This document shows positions 21,718 through 33,000 of a DNA stretch of 64,000 nt, one piece after another. Below the pieces are notes generated by a model. The model was not told where the DNA came from, did no database searches, and saw nothing but the letters and a program-made list of their open reading frames with translations. Position 1 is the stretch's first letter, and each line of letters opens with the position of its first letter. The stretch lies in the NCBI GenBank assembly GCA_958450325.1, contig OY288251.1:62327666-62391665 (forward strand), in the 5' to 3' direction. This DNA comes from Agrostemma githago (lineage: Eukaryota > Streptophyta > Magnoliopsida > Caryophyllales > Caryophyllaceae). Both the position numbers and the translations under genes were made by a program.

Positions 21718-23776
21718 ATGGTTGTTGGTACCTTCTTTGTTTTTTTCATTAGCTTGTTGATCACAGCTCATGGTATTATAGAATTTCAGGTGAATGATAA
21801 ACTTGCTGTACTCGGGGAACTTGGTAGCTTCGAAGGTTATGAAGTTTTTGAAGTAGAAGATTTTGAACTCCCATCGTCGAATAGCGGGAAGGGAGGGAAG
21901 ATTCTTGTGAAGGTAGATAGTTTTGGTGCTGCCGGAAATGAAATTTTTGATGATTCGCAGGTATGATTTGCATTCTTTTAGAAAAAAATATGAATCTAGG
22001 GCTCTGCTGTTTTTTTTTTCCGACACGTGATCTTTGAGTTATTGTATATTAGGCCTTCACAACAGCGTGGAGCCTGCACCGAAGTCAGTGTTTTTGGTTC
22101 CTAAAGGGCGCACTTATGTGGTTAATGCAACTAGATTCAAAGGACCGTGCTCTGAAAGATTGATAGTCTAGGTATTTTATCGAAAACAAACATTTCTAAC
22201 TGTTACAACACTTAATATTATCGATGAATAGGAACTTCACTAAATATGTCCCATAAATGATCACGCCCAAAATAAAAATCCACAAGGCAAATTGATGATG
22301 CACTCCGGGATCGACCAGGCTCTACAGGCTGCAAATAGTACTCCTGTTCTGGTAGATCAACACCTGAAGACCAATCAAATATTCTACAAAATGAAACATA
22401 GGAGTTACTCATAGTGACATCACAGCATAAGACATTTTTTGAACACAGGAACATGAAACAACTTCACACCACATTCACCACAACTTTAAGGCAATAAAGG
22501 GTGCTAATAAAAATATTGTATAATAATACAAAGGACAGTTTGGGAATATTACATCTAATTTGATGCTCTAAGCTTTGATGATTCAAACTCGGTCATAAAT
22601 TCAATATATATTCTGAATTAGCTTCAAGTGTACCCGAGAGCAAGGCCACCATCTACCGGTGTTTCTTTTCAGGGAAGAGGGGTTATCGATGGGTCAGGCA
22701 GTAAATGGTGGGCTGCATCTTGCAAAAAGAACAAGACCAATGTAATTTTGATGATCATGATTTTAACATTTTACGTGTGTTTCAGATTACAGTTTGTACC
22801 AGTGCTAACTCGTATTTTTGTTTTCTTAATTGTTTCGACACCTGCAGCCATGTAAAGGAGCACCATCAGTAAGTGCACTTGAGCTTTTACCCCCTTTTGT
22901 TCAGTCTAGATGGAGCTAACTGCCCATTTTGGGTTTTGGTTGATCTCATATGTGACCCGCGCTTCTTATATTATGAAGTAGCAGTCGGTTGGTACGATTC
23001 CCAATTCAATTTTCGTGACGGGTCTTCTAGAAACAAACCGTGATTCAAAGTAGCCGATGGCTAACTATTTATTTCGTTGTGAACATGAGATTAGCAAAAC
23101 TTTGCCTGATTACAGTGTTACCTCTGCAGGCTTTCACAATAGATATAAGCTCTGCTATAAGAGTTAGAGGCTTGATGATCCAGAACAGTTAGCATATGCA
23201 TTTTGTGATATCACGCTGTGATTCAGTGAGAGTGACGAATGTGAATCTAATAATGTCGTTGTTCTCAACAGTAAAATCGAACAGGTTTGGTCAACCTCCT
23301 ACTGCTCTGTCCTCAATTTATGCATTTCTGTGATCCTTCAGACTTGTTTATTAACTGTCAAGAGATCATACGGAGAGCGCATATCTATTTTTTAAGAAAA
23401 TTTCTTGTATGAGACGGTTTTACATTAATTTATTGTTGGAGAAGACGACAATGTACCGCTCTTCTGAACGACCTAAATTTTCTGTTGTTTGACAGGTGAT
23501 GACTGTATTTCCATAGTCAATGCCAGTTCAAATATAAAGATGAAAACCATATACTGTGGTCCTGGACATGGAGTAAGGTATGAAAATATTACATAATCTT
23601 TTGAGATCTTGGTAATGAAATATGGGAAGACCCGTTTGCATACATTTGCATATAATTAAATATGCAGTATAGGTAGTCTAGGCAAGGATAATTCTACAGC
23701 TGTTGTGCAAAAAATCGTGTTTAGTAGCGCATACTTGAGGAATACAACCAATGGGCTTAGGATTAAGACTTGGCAG
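21718..23776 (+). pseudogene. Polygalacturonase (GH28 pectinase) gene fragment with introns, broken
   Basis: GH28 polygalacturonases cut pectin in the cell wall. Exon-like pieces with GT/AG borders: 21718-21960 (signal peptide, then KILVKVDSFGAAGNEIFDDS), 22053-22171 (VFLVPKGRTYVVNATRFKG after a frameshift), about 22673-22741 (GRGVIDGSGSKWWAASC), 22848-22868 (PCKGAPS, 21 bp), 23130-23284 (RVRGLMIQNS, stop, HMHFVISRCDSVRVTNVN), 23496-23577 (GDDCISIVNASSNIK and CGPGHGV) and 23668-23776 (IGSLGKDNSTAVVQK to NGLRIKTWQ). The GDD and GHG motifs survive. The NTD motif is lost, TAG stops end exon 2 and interrupt exon 5, one exon between 22171 and 22673 is missing, and so is the last exon. The kept introns show that genomic DNA was copied, not mRNA. 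Confidence 0.88.
22218..22383 (-). pseudogene. Antisense exon-like fragment of an unrecognised gene
   Basis: Read on the minus strand after an acceptor-like TTTTGTAG, an open frame gives IFDWSSGVDLPEQEYYLQPV, then EPGRSRSASSICLVDFYFGR and DHLWDIF. The low-repeat composition looks like a real protein but I do not recognise the family. It lies where a polygalacturonase exon is missing and points the opposite way, so it is probably a separate capture. Confidence 0.45.
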
Positions 23777-24052
23777 GTAACTTTTGTTTATATGGGAAAC
23801 AAGTATAACCAATGGACAAAATCTCAGCGTGATATCACTCAATTACTTAATTGTTTTAATTGAGCTGATTATGTATGTATGTATGTACGTACGTGATTGA
23901 ATCAAATTTTTCTGGATTTTGGGTTATTTTCGAATTCTTGTTTTTGTTTACAGTTTCAGCATTGACAGAAATGCTTAATCTTCATTGGTCTTATTCAGTT
24001 TTCTTCACCTATGGAGTATATATAATCTATTGATAAAACTATCTACAATACT

Positions 24053-24199
24053 CTTAAGGTCGGATACCTAGCCGCCTCCATACGATCAGTCGCAGATCCT
24101 AGGGTTGGTGATACGATCACTCACTTCGGGAGGAAAGTCAACGGCCCTCTACCTAGATATCAAGAAGCAACTCCCATGGTCTTCATCGATGCTGATTAA
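24053..24199 (+). pseudogene. Fragment of a LepA/EF4 (GUF1-type) translation GTPase gene
   Basis: The frame reads KVGYLAASIRSVADPRVGDT, then ITHFGRKVNGPLPRYQEATP and MVFIDAD before TAA. This matches the end of domain II to the start of domain III of LepA/EF4 (GEVGYLxASIRxVxDxRVGDTITxxxxxAxxxLPGYxExxPMVF), an elongation-factor-like GTPase of bacteria and organelles. About 45 residues remain. It lies on the same strand as the polygalacturonase fragment, 277 bp downstream. It is a fragment only. Confidence 0.75.
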
Positions 24200-24350
24200 T
24201 AATAACCTTTCTTGTTTAGAAAAGATTACTTCTGTCTTTTTGTTCCCAAATTCTTGTATGAGACCTTTAACTAAGTGTATAGAATTTGGAAATTTTGTAA
24301 TTCATGAATATCGGCTGGTTTATTGTGCTTGAATATATATATATATATAT

Positions 24351-24908
24351 AGAAATTGCATCCGGTGAGTTGGTCTTCCTTAAATGAGCCCGTCCCGCAA
24401 ATTACAGCCACATGATCAAATCACATGAATGGCTGAGATTCAATCTCAGCGTCATCTTCATCGTATATAATCTTACTGTTCCAGTAACAGAACACTATTA
24501 AAAAAAAAAAAAACTATTACAGTAACACAAATATCTTACTGTGACACTGTCACAGTAATAAGGAATTACAATAATAATGTCAGAGTAATACTATTACAAT
24601 GTCACAGTAATATGAAATTAAAGAGTTATAAATATCTTACTGTGACACTGTCACAGTAATAAGGAATCATTGTTACAGTAACTGAGCACTATTACAGTAA
24701 CACAAATATCAAACTACATTAATAATGTCACAGTAATAATATCACAGTAATATGGAATTAAAGAGTTATGATGTTTGTGTATGCAAAGGCAGCCTTGTTA
24801 CTCTTCCTTAATGACGTGGTCCAATCTCAGCCATTCAATTTTGTTTGATTGTGTGGTCCAGATTGAAAGGACGGACTCATCTAAAGAGGGAGACTCACCG
24901 GATCCTCA

Positions 24909-24930
<22 letters not shown>
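24351..24930. mobile_element. TIR element F2, related to F1, in a (TA)n tract
   Basis: Begins AGAAATTGCATCCGGTGAGT after (TA)n and ends GAGACTCACCGGATCCTCAC before (CT)n(TA)n. Shares ends and inner repeats with F1 in the same orientation but is about 300 bp shorter. Contains two copies of the TTACTGTGACA near-palindrome and a poly-A run. Confidence 0.7.
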
Positions 24931-24941
<11 letters not shown>

Positions 24942-24942
24942 A

Positions 24943-27048
24943 AAAGTAAGGCTCTTATGAGTCCTTCTCTATATATGAGTCCTTAAGTCCTCATCTTATC
25001 CATTGAATGAGATGAGGATGGATGGACAAGATTCAATCTAATATTTGCATTAAAAAAATAAAAATAAAATAAGATACTGCATCCTAAAATAACTTCCATA
25101 ATTTTAGGAAACAATACATTCATTATTCATTCATTCACGTTCACCAAACCTAAAAAAAACAACGCTTCCAATATCACGCTCATTCATTCATTCAATCTGT
25201 GATCAACAACCCGTTACTACGGATTCAATGATCGTGACATCTTCATCAACGGTTGATAAGCAATTCGTGAAGCACAAAAAAGGTGAATTCCGATATTGCG
25301 TCAATTGTATTCATGTTTTGCGTCAATTGTATTCATTTCATTCATCATATTTTCATATCAATGATTCATTGCTCTCGTGTTAGTATAGATTCCATATTAT
25401 TATATTTATTATTTAGGATTTTCATAATATTCACGGATTATTGTTTAGGTTTTTTATAATCTTCATCAATTGTTATGCTTTCATTGCCATGAAAGTCATT
25501 AAGATGCTCCATTTGATTAGATTTTACGTTTATAGTATGGAAACTGCATATTATTAAAGATCTGATCATTATATGATTTTTTCGCACAAACATATATATG
25601 TAGTTATTGTAATGCACAAAATATGTTACTTTAATATAGACGATCTGTTATTTTAATGTCTAACCCCTGTGTATAGACATCTTCTGTTAATTGAATCTCG
25701 TGTTACTTTAATGCATTTCATCTATTACTTTAGTTCTTGTCATCTGTTACTGTAACGCGTTGGAGTAACAAAGGATTTAGAATAACGAGTCATCATCATT
25801 AGAATAACATACCTAATGTATTACAGTAACACGTTTGAAGCATTGGAGTAACATGTCATCGGATTTAGTTATTAATGTTTTCGTTAGAATATCGTCATAT
25901 TTCAAGTTCTGATTGTTTGTTTGTCGCCACGTTTATTTGCATGGTTCTTGTTTTTGTAGTAGACGCAAAAGCACATGAATGGTGCAGGGATGTGGGTGAG
26001 AGTTTCACTTCATACATAGAGTAGATCTTCAAAGATGTAGATGAGAAGAAGAAGAAGAAGAATCATTAGGAAACGCCATGTAAGTCATCGTCTGACGATG
26101 AAGAAGAAGAATCAGGAGAAGAAGAAGAAGAAGAAGAAGAAGAAGATGATGATGATGATGAAGAAGAAGCACAATTCTGAGTAGGACAATATATTGTTAG
26201 AGTAACATACATTATTCGTTAGAGTAACATATTGAATAAGTTACAATAACACAATTTATGAGTTTGATTGATTTTCCAATATCTAGTCCTTAGAGTAACA
26301 TCCTTTATTGGAGTAAAATGAGTTAGAATAACACACATTATGCGTTAGAGTAAGATACTTAATGAGTTGCAGTAACACAATTTATGAGTATAATTTGATT
26401 TCCAATATCTAGTTCTTAGAATAACAGGTGTGAAACATTAGAATTATAATGGAGTTTTATAATTTTTGTTTTAGAGTATCCTTAATAGAAACATACATTA
26501 TTCTTTTGGTTGATTGGAAGTCCTGTTTTTGCAAAAGACTATTATGCAACGTAACAAACTTTATGAGTTAAATTAACACAGTTCATGAATTAGAGTAACA
26601 CATCGCATGAGTTAGAGTAACAGTTTTCGCAAAAGACAATTATACAACGTAACAGATTTTCTGAGTTAAAGTAACACATTTCATGAATTAAAGTAACGCA
26701 TTGTATGAGTTAAAGTAACATAGTTTATGGGTTATGGCAATAACATAGTAACATGCGTACAATTACAATAGGAAAATGATGATTTTTTGGTGAAGATGAA
26801 AAAAAAACTTAATTTTGAAGAAACTTGTGTGAGAGAAAGATCAGGCACATAAAAGATTGATAGGAGAGAGAGAGAAGATTTGCATTGAAATAATTAAGGA
26901 AGAGAGAGAAATGATATATTTACCAAGATTGTTAATAGTTTCCTTATTTCACCTCAATTAATCACAACCATCAATCTTCCACTTGATCAATGGTCCAAGA
27001 TTGGACTCACGAACTCAATGTATATAGGACTCACTTGATCCTTACTCC
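24943..27048. mobile_element. TIR element G, 2.1 kb, in a (TA)n tract
   Basis: Flanked by (TA)n on both sides. The left end AGTAAGGCTCTTATGAGTCC and the inverse of the right end (AGTAAGGATCAAGTGAGTCC) form imperfect terminal repeats that share GAGTCC with F1/F2. The inside has many GTTAGAGTAACA-type words and one exon-like acidic stretch (25963-26177). Confidence 0.6.
25963..26177 (+). pseudogene. Acidic exon-like fragment inside element G, unrecognised
   Basis: After an acceptor-like TTTTTGTAG the frame reads DAKAHEWCRDVGESFTSYIE, a stop, then IFKDVDEKKKK, another stop, and finally a run of Glu and Asp coded by GAA/GAT repeats ending EEEAQF before TGA. It looks like the C-terminal exon of an acidic nuclear-type protein with two later stop codons. 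No family is assigned; simple repeats alone could explain the acidic part. Confidence 0.35.
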
Positions 27049-27050
27049 AT

Positions 27051-27350
27051 ATATATATATATATAATTTTTTATTTATTTATGAATTTTATCAATAGCAC
27101 GGTTCAAAACAATAACCGTCTTATTTCTATTTCTATTAAACAGCGCTCACAAGAGGAACCATGTTGTTTGTAAAGAGTTAAATAGGACGGTTCCATCTTC
27201 AACTGTCCTATTTGTAATCAATTAAATAGCGCGATTTGACCTTCTTTGAACCGTCCTATTTTATTTAATAGGACGTCGACCTAAAGGACGGTTCCTTTTC
27301 TATTATAGGATGGTTAAGAACCGTCCTATTTAATCGTATTTGTAGTAGTG
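27051..27350. other. CACTA right terminal region
   Basis: Contains repeated AGGACGGTT/AACCGTCC units in both directions over 250 bp, ending ATTTGTAGTAGTG. These are typical subterminal repeats. Confidence 0.8.
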
Positions 27351-27619
27351 TTCCGTTACCTTTGATAATAGCACTCGGAGAGACGTAACCCGTGCCCGGT
27401 AAATGATAAATGATCCACGGAAGGGAAAGACCGCGGTTGATACAACTCGGAGGGACGTAACCTCTGCCCGGTGTTTGCCGCTGCTCTCTGTGCGGAGACA
27501 CGCCAGAGGTCTCATAGGCCGATGCCCCTGTGTTGTGCGCATGAGGTTGTTGGACGGCGCCGCCCACTCGGAGGCCGACGTTGTCGCCTACTTGGAGGCC
27601 GTCGTCTGTGGTTAAGACC

Positions 27620-28950
27620 TACAGACGGATTTGCTGAGGGACTATGCCCCCATTCAATGGATGAGGGACCTTAGCCATTGCCGCCTGGAGCTATGGTATT
27701 CAGACGGACTTGGGCTTATGCCCTCATACTGTAGATGGGGGAACCTAGCCAGTTGCCACCTGGGGCTATGGCACCCAGACGGACTTGGGCTTATGCCTCC
27801 ATACTTTGGATGGGGGACCCTAGCCAGTTTGCCGCCTAGGGCTATGGCACCTAGACAGACTTGGGCTTATGCCCCCATACTTTAGATGGGGGACCCTAGC
27901 TAGTTTGCCGCCTGGGGCTATGGCACCCAGCAGACGGACTTGGGCTTATGCCCCCATACTTTGGATGGGGGGACCCTAGCCAGTTTGCCGCCTAGGGCAA
28001 CGACACCCAGACGGACTTGGGCTTATGCCCCCATACTTTGGATGGGGGACCCTAGCCAGTTTGCCGCCTAGGGCTATGTCACCCAGACAGACTTGGGCTT
28101 ATGCCCCCATAGTTTGGATGGGGGACCCTAACCAGGTTGTCGCCTGGGGCTATGTCACCCAGACAGACTTGGGCTTATGCCCCCATACTTTGGATGGGGG
28201 ACCCAACCAGTTTTCCGCCTGGGGCTATGGCACCCAGACGGACTTGGGTTTATGCCCCTATACTTTGGATGGGGGACCCAGCCAGTTTTCCGCCTGGGGT
28301 TATGGCACCCAGACGGACTTGGGCTCATGCCCCCATACTTTGGATGGGGGACCCTAGCCAGTTTGCCGCCTGGACCTATGGCACCCAGACGGACTTGGGC
28401 TTATGCCCCTATACTTTGGATGGGGGACCCAGCCAGTTTTTCGCCTGGGGTTATGGCACCCAGACGAACTTGGGCTCATGCCCCCATACTATGGATGGGG
28501 GACCCTAGCCAGTTTACCGCCTGGGGCTATGGCACCCAGACGGACTTGGGCTTATGCCCCTATACTATGGATGGAAGACCTTAGCCAGTTTGCCGCCTGG
28601 GGCTATGGCACCCAGACGGACTTAGGCTTATGCTCCTATACTATGGATGAGGAACCCTAGCCAGTTTGCCGCCTGGGGAATGCCCCCATACTTTGGATGG
28701 GGGACCCTAGTCAGTTTGCCACCTGGGGATATAGCACCCAGACGAACTTGGGCTTATACCCCCATACTGTGGATGAGGGACCCTAGCCAGTTGCCGCCTG
28801 GGGCTATGGCACATAGACGGACTTGGGCTTATGCCTCCATACTGTGGATGAGGGACCCTAGCCAGTTGCCGCCTGGTGCTATGGCACCCAGATGGACTTG
28901 GGCTTATGCCCCTATACTGTGGATGGGAGACCGTAACCATTTTTTATGGG
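27620..28950 (-). repeat. Satellite-like array, about 17 units of about 76 bp
   Basis: Each unit contains GACTTGGGCTTATGCCCCCA and CCTAGCCAGTTTGCCGCCTG. The distance between successive GACTTGGG words is 75, 76, 79, 77 and 76 bp at the start. Units differ by substitutions and small indels, and the last ones (28680-28940) diverge most. The period is not a multiple of three, so the open frames across it are by-products. Confidence 0.9.
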
Positions 28951-29464
28951 GTATCCATTCCTTGTGCTAAGTCAATAGGGGGCTCCCCCCTTATTGCCCC
29001 CTGCCCATTATCTGTGAGAGTAATGAACAGATGATGGGTAGATATCGAGCTTTTTTCGTTGCTCAAAATTGTCGGCCGCCATATTTCTTTTCCTCCTGTT
29101 AGAAGGCCAAGGACGACACTTATCGAGTAGCCAAAAGCGTCAGTTCAAGTGCCTGATTCAAGTAGCCGACCAAGCTTTCTGTTGGGGCCGAGGATGAGGC
29201 TAATTCCGAGACAACTTTGGTAGGCCGACCAACGATTTCTTTTTCTTTTAGTGTTAATAGTGCTCTTTGGTTAGTTAAGACCGAGGACATAGTCGGCCAA
29301 AGGTGGGCCGAGAGTCCGATCTAATACAAGACCGAGTTTGTCAATACTTAGATTTATAAGCGGATTGCTCTTGAGATTTGTTGTAATTTCTTTGGGGTCG
29401 AGGGATCGAGGCCGGCCCAAACTAATGATGGTTGGGCCGTGCTTTTCTGAGGTCGAGGCCGACT

Positions 29465-29690
29465 CAAGTGTGTGGCCGGTGGTCAAGCTTGTCGGCGTTG
29501 AAGATGGCTGGTGCGACAGGACTGAGCTGGCACTAGGGTGGCCGGCGGTCAAGCTTGTCGGCGTTGAAGATGGCTGGTGCGATAGGAGTGAGCCAGCTCT
29601 AGGGTGAGCGGTGGTCAAGCTTGTCGCCGTTGAAGATGACCGGTGAAACAGGACTGAGTCGACTCTAGGGTGGCCGGTGTCTTGGTAGTG
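29465..29690 (-). repeat. 66-bp tandem repeat, about three copies
   Basis: GGTCAAGCTTGTCGGCGTTG recurs with a spacing that keeps the reading frame on the minus strand (22-residue period, S/T/H/P-rich). No domain is seen. Confidence 0.6.
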
Positions 29691-30080
29691 TCGACGAGGC
29701 CGAGACATTTATCAAGTCGTCAACTCGTCAATGTTGTTGGTTCGTCCGTTGACCGGGACGACGCTTGGTCGGTGGTAGTGACGACGAGGCCGAGACGTTG
29801 ATCGGGTCGTCGACTCGTCAAAGTTGTTGGTTCGTCCGTTGACCGGGACAACGCTTGGTTGGGGCTCTCCCCGTTCTTCATCTAGTCACACTATCTTAGG
29901 TGGACGATTGTGTGAGGCCGGCTCAAATGGCCGACCCTTCGTTAACTTGGGCGGTTGACTAAAATGAGGCGGTTTGTCTCCACGTTTCCGACACAATGGG
30001 GTTCTCAGACAATGTTTGCTGGTCGTCGACTTAGGTTCCCCACTTTGCGCGTAGCTCTTAATTTTTATTATTATTTTTGT

Positions 30081-33000
30081 GGATCGTTCTTCAAGAGGAA
30101 TACTTGATCCGAAAAAATTGAATTTTTGAGATATTGATTTTTTGTGGGTCGTTCTTCATGACCGAATACTAGACCCGAAAATTTGAACTTTTAAGAGGTT
30201 GATTTTTGTGGGTAATTTGTGCGCACAACCGTCCTCGTTCCTTTAGGATCGTAGCGTATAAACGTATACCATAAATCCTCAGGAAGTCTTCTCTTTTCTC
30301 AAGGTATGACAACACTCTTTTTATCTCTCTGACATTTCACGTCCTCAGTATCTCTTGTACGTAGTAGAAAGACAAGGCTTGGCCATCTTTTGACCACTTG
30401 CATTCAAGGCAATTTATTAATGAATGAATGCATGACAACTAACAATACATGGTCACATGTTGCTCCACTCACTTGCTCCAATTCCATAAAGTTGCTCTTC
30501 TCCTTGTGCCATGAGCTCTTACCATTTTGATTTTCTTTTACAGCTTCTTTTTCCTCCTACTCTCTGATTATCTTTGCATAGGTGTCCCTGCTTCGTTGCT
30601 TTGCATTTTCCTTTGATTCATACATGTTGGTTTGCCGGCCCATTAAAATATAGTAGACGTGCAACATAGCTACATGTATTTCACGAATTTTGCATTCTTG
30701 CGAATTTTATTTTGGGTTTTTGCGGATCGTTCTTCAAGGCGGAATACTAGATCCAAAAAATTGAATTTTTAGGAGGTTGATTTTTTGTGGGTCGTTCTTC
30801 AAGACAGAATACTAGACCCGAAAATTTGAACTTTTAGGAGGTTGACTTTTGTGGGTAGTTTGTGAGCACAACCGTCTTTTGTGGAGGGTTAATCATGTTG
30901 GGATAGTTTTTATGAACCGGTCCTTGACGATTCAAATATTTTTTGTGGGTACCTCTTTTTGACGCAAAAGCGTAGCCTTTTTTCTCCTGCCAAATTTCTT
31001 ATATACATAATAGGACAGTACAAGACGTAGCCGTACTTTGACCACTTGCATTCAAAAATCGGCAAGTCATGTGTGAATGTCCACTTTTATTAATGAGTGG
31101 ATGACTGCTGACCAGTCACTTGCTCCATCCATTTCCTCCTTCCTCTGGCCAATTCCATAAAGCTGCTCTCACCCTTTTACTTCTGCTCATTAGACAATCC
31201 ACATTCATTGAAAAACTAGAAGATGAAATGGTTGATTTAGAGAGAAAGATGAAATGAAAGATGAAAAATACGGTTTAATGGTTGAAATTGATGAAGATGA
31301 AGTTGAATTTTGTTTGAGATTTCAAGAAGATGAAATGTTGAAATTGAAAAGAGAGAGGGAGAAGTGGCGAGGGAGGAATCTTTTATGAAAAAAGGACGTG
31401 AAGATGCTGGGTGGGCCTTCCATTTTTGTGTGTGTGTTTTGTTTATTTCTTTCGGTTCCAACGTCCATATTTGCTCTTTCTCAACGACTATATTTCCGAC
31501 CTTGTATTTATTCTTTCTCGACGCCTATATTTCCGACTTTATAATTTATTTTGTAACTTTTTTTATTAAAAAGTTATCATTTATCCGGAGCTCCGGGCCG
31601 TACTTTTATTTTTGAATTAACAAGTTAAAGTCGAGTCTTTCTGTTTGTAAGAGTCTTTAAGTACTGTCATTGTCGTCCTCCCTTGTTATTTATTTTATGC
31701 TTGTTTAAATTTAGTAAGTCTGAATTAAATTAGGTTTTACAATGTAATAAGTATTAAGTCTTCGCCTGTTTTCATTTTAATTTATTTAACTTTAAGCGAT
31801 TACATCCGTATGTTTTATTTTCATTTCTTACTTTCATTTTTTAGAAACAATAATATTAAAAAAAATGTAAGCAAATTAAGAGTAAAATTTATAATAGTAT
31901 GAAAATAAATGATTAAGTTAAGATAAATTAGATGTGTAAATGTGTGGGGTATAATAAAATAGGAGAGAGAATGAAAGTAGAAGATGAAATGAATGTGGGA
32001 TGTTTTTTTGTAAGATGAAAAATAAGAAGATGGTGAGTGGAAAAATGAGGTGGATGATTGAAATGAGAAGAGAAAGTAAGATGAAAAGAAGAAGATGAAA
32101 AACCAATGCGGATGGTCTTACTCAAGACCAAACTTCCATTTCACCTTGTTTCAGTTTCGGCATGTTACTAAGGAATTTTTAACAGTGGAGCAAAATGGCC
32201 GGCCACACCCTATTCTATATTTTATTTATTTTTCTTTTTGGCCGGTCTCGTCTATCAGCCTTCATAATCATAATCATATATATGTAATGTATAGTAACAT
32301 CTTGCTGAGCTTGTCGGCTTTGAAGATGGCCGGGGCGGTGACCTCGGGTCAACGTGATTATTGACCGACGTGAGATGTAGTTGGCGAATTCGGTCAGGCG
32401 ACCGCACCTATCAAGATCAAAGATGGAGCTGGCCTTCGGTTGGCTCGGGTGAGACGCCGAATCTGGTGGCCGGTTCGAGTCAACTATCCGCCGACTATGC
32501 TGTCTTAAGTGACTGACCAAAGTTGGTTGTTCGCCGAGTCATGGGCCGACTCGAGCAGACTATTCGCCGGTTTGGATGGTGATGACGACGTGGCCGACAG
32601 AGGCTTTGACGTTACCATGGTCCGGCCGACACGCGGACACCGAGGTGGACCGATCCATTTGGAAGTATTGAACATGGCATTCTGCTTGTGAAGACGAGGC
32701 TGACGTCATTAATAACAGAATTGATATCCCCCAAATTGACGGTTGGTTCATCTGCCGAGACGGTTCACTGTGACGGTACTCTGGCTTTGAGGTTGCTTGG
32801 GGTCCGACGTCGCTAGATCCGACCTTTATCTTAGTCAGTCGGATGTTGGTGGTGAACGGGCCGCAAGCTAAGCGTCATTGTCGGCCTTTCGTCTTCAGAC
32901 CTCCTCTACCTCTCTTGCTTGACTCTTCTTTATATTTTCCTTCATGAACTTCCCAGACTGACCGGCATGGGCGTGGCCGGTGAGTCTCGAATGTTAATAT

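Larger units (their letters stand above)
5080..27350. mobile_element. CACTA (En/Spm-type) element, 22.3 kb, non-autonomous, with nested insertions and captured gene fragments
   Basis: The left end is CACTACTACAATTTTGATTA and the right end is its imperfect inverse. The terminal inverted repeat starts CACTACTACAA, and similarity reaches about 27 bp. A perfect 3-bp duplication TTC flanks it (5077-5079 and 27351-27353). Subterminal copies of AACCGTCC/GGACGGTT lie at 5144, about 18550-18605 and about 27115-27330, the kind of repeats a CACTA transposase binds. No transposase reading frame is visible, so the element depended on a relative. Its left arm is filled by LTR elements (5173-18391). Its right arm holds pieces of at least four unrelated host genes, so it is a gene-capturing CACTA. 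The captured pieces could instead have arrived as secondary insertions. Confidence 0.88.

Noticed and set aside
21718..23776. A functional host polygalacturonase gene
   Set aside because: Frameshift in exon 2, stops in exons 2 and 5, lost NTD motif, a missing middle exon and a missing last exon.
27620..28950. A regular array that could be taken for a CRISPR array
   Set aside because: Units are continuous 76-bp repeats with no unique spacers and no cas genes; the context is a plant retroelement.
27631..28970. Open frames with W/G/P-rich repeats
   Set aside because: They occur in all three frames because the 76-bp period is not a multiple of three; no start context or domain.
29271..29708. 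A 145-residue minus-strand frame rich in S, T, P and H
   Set aside because: It follows the 66-bp tandem repeat, with no homology I recognise. Kept only as a repeat.
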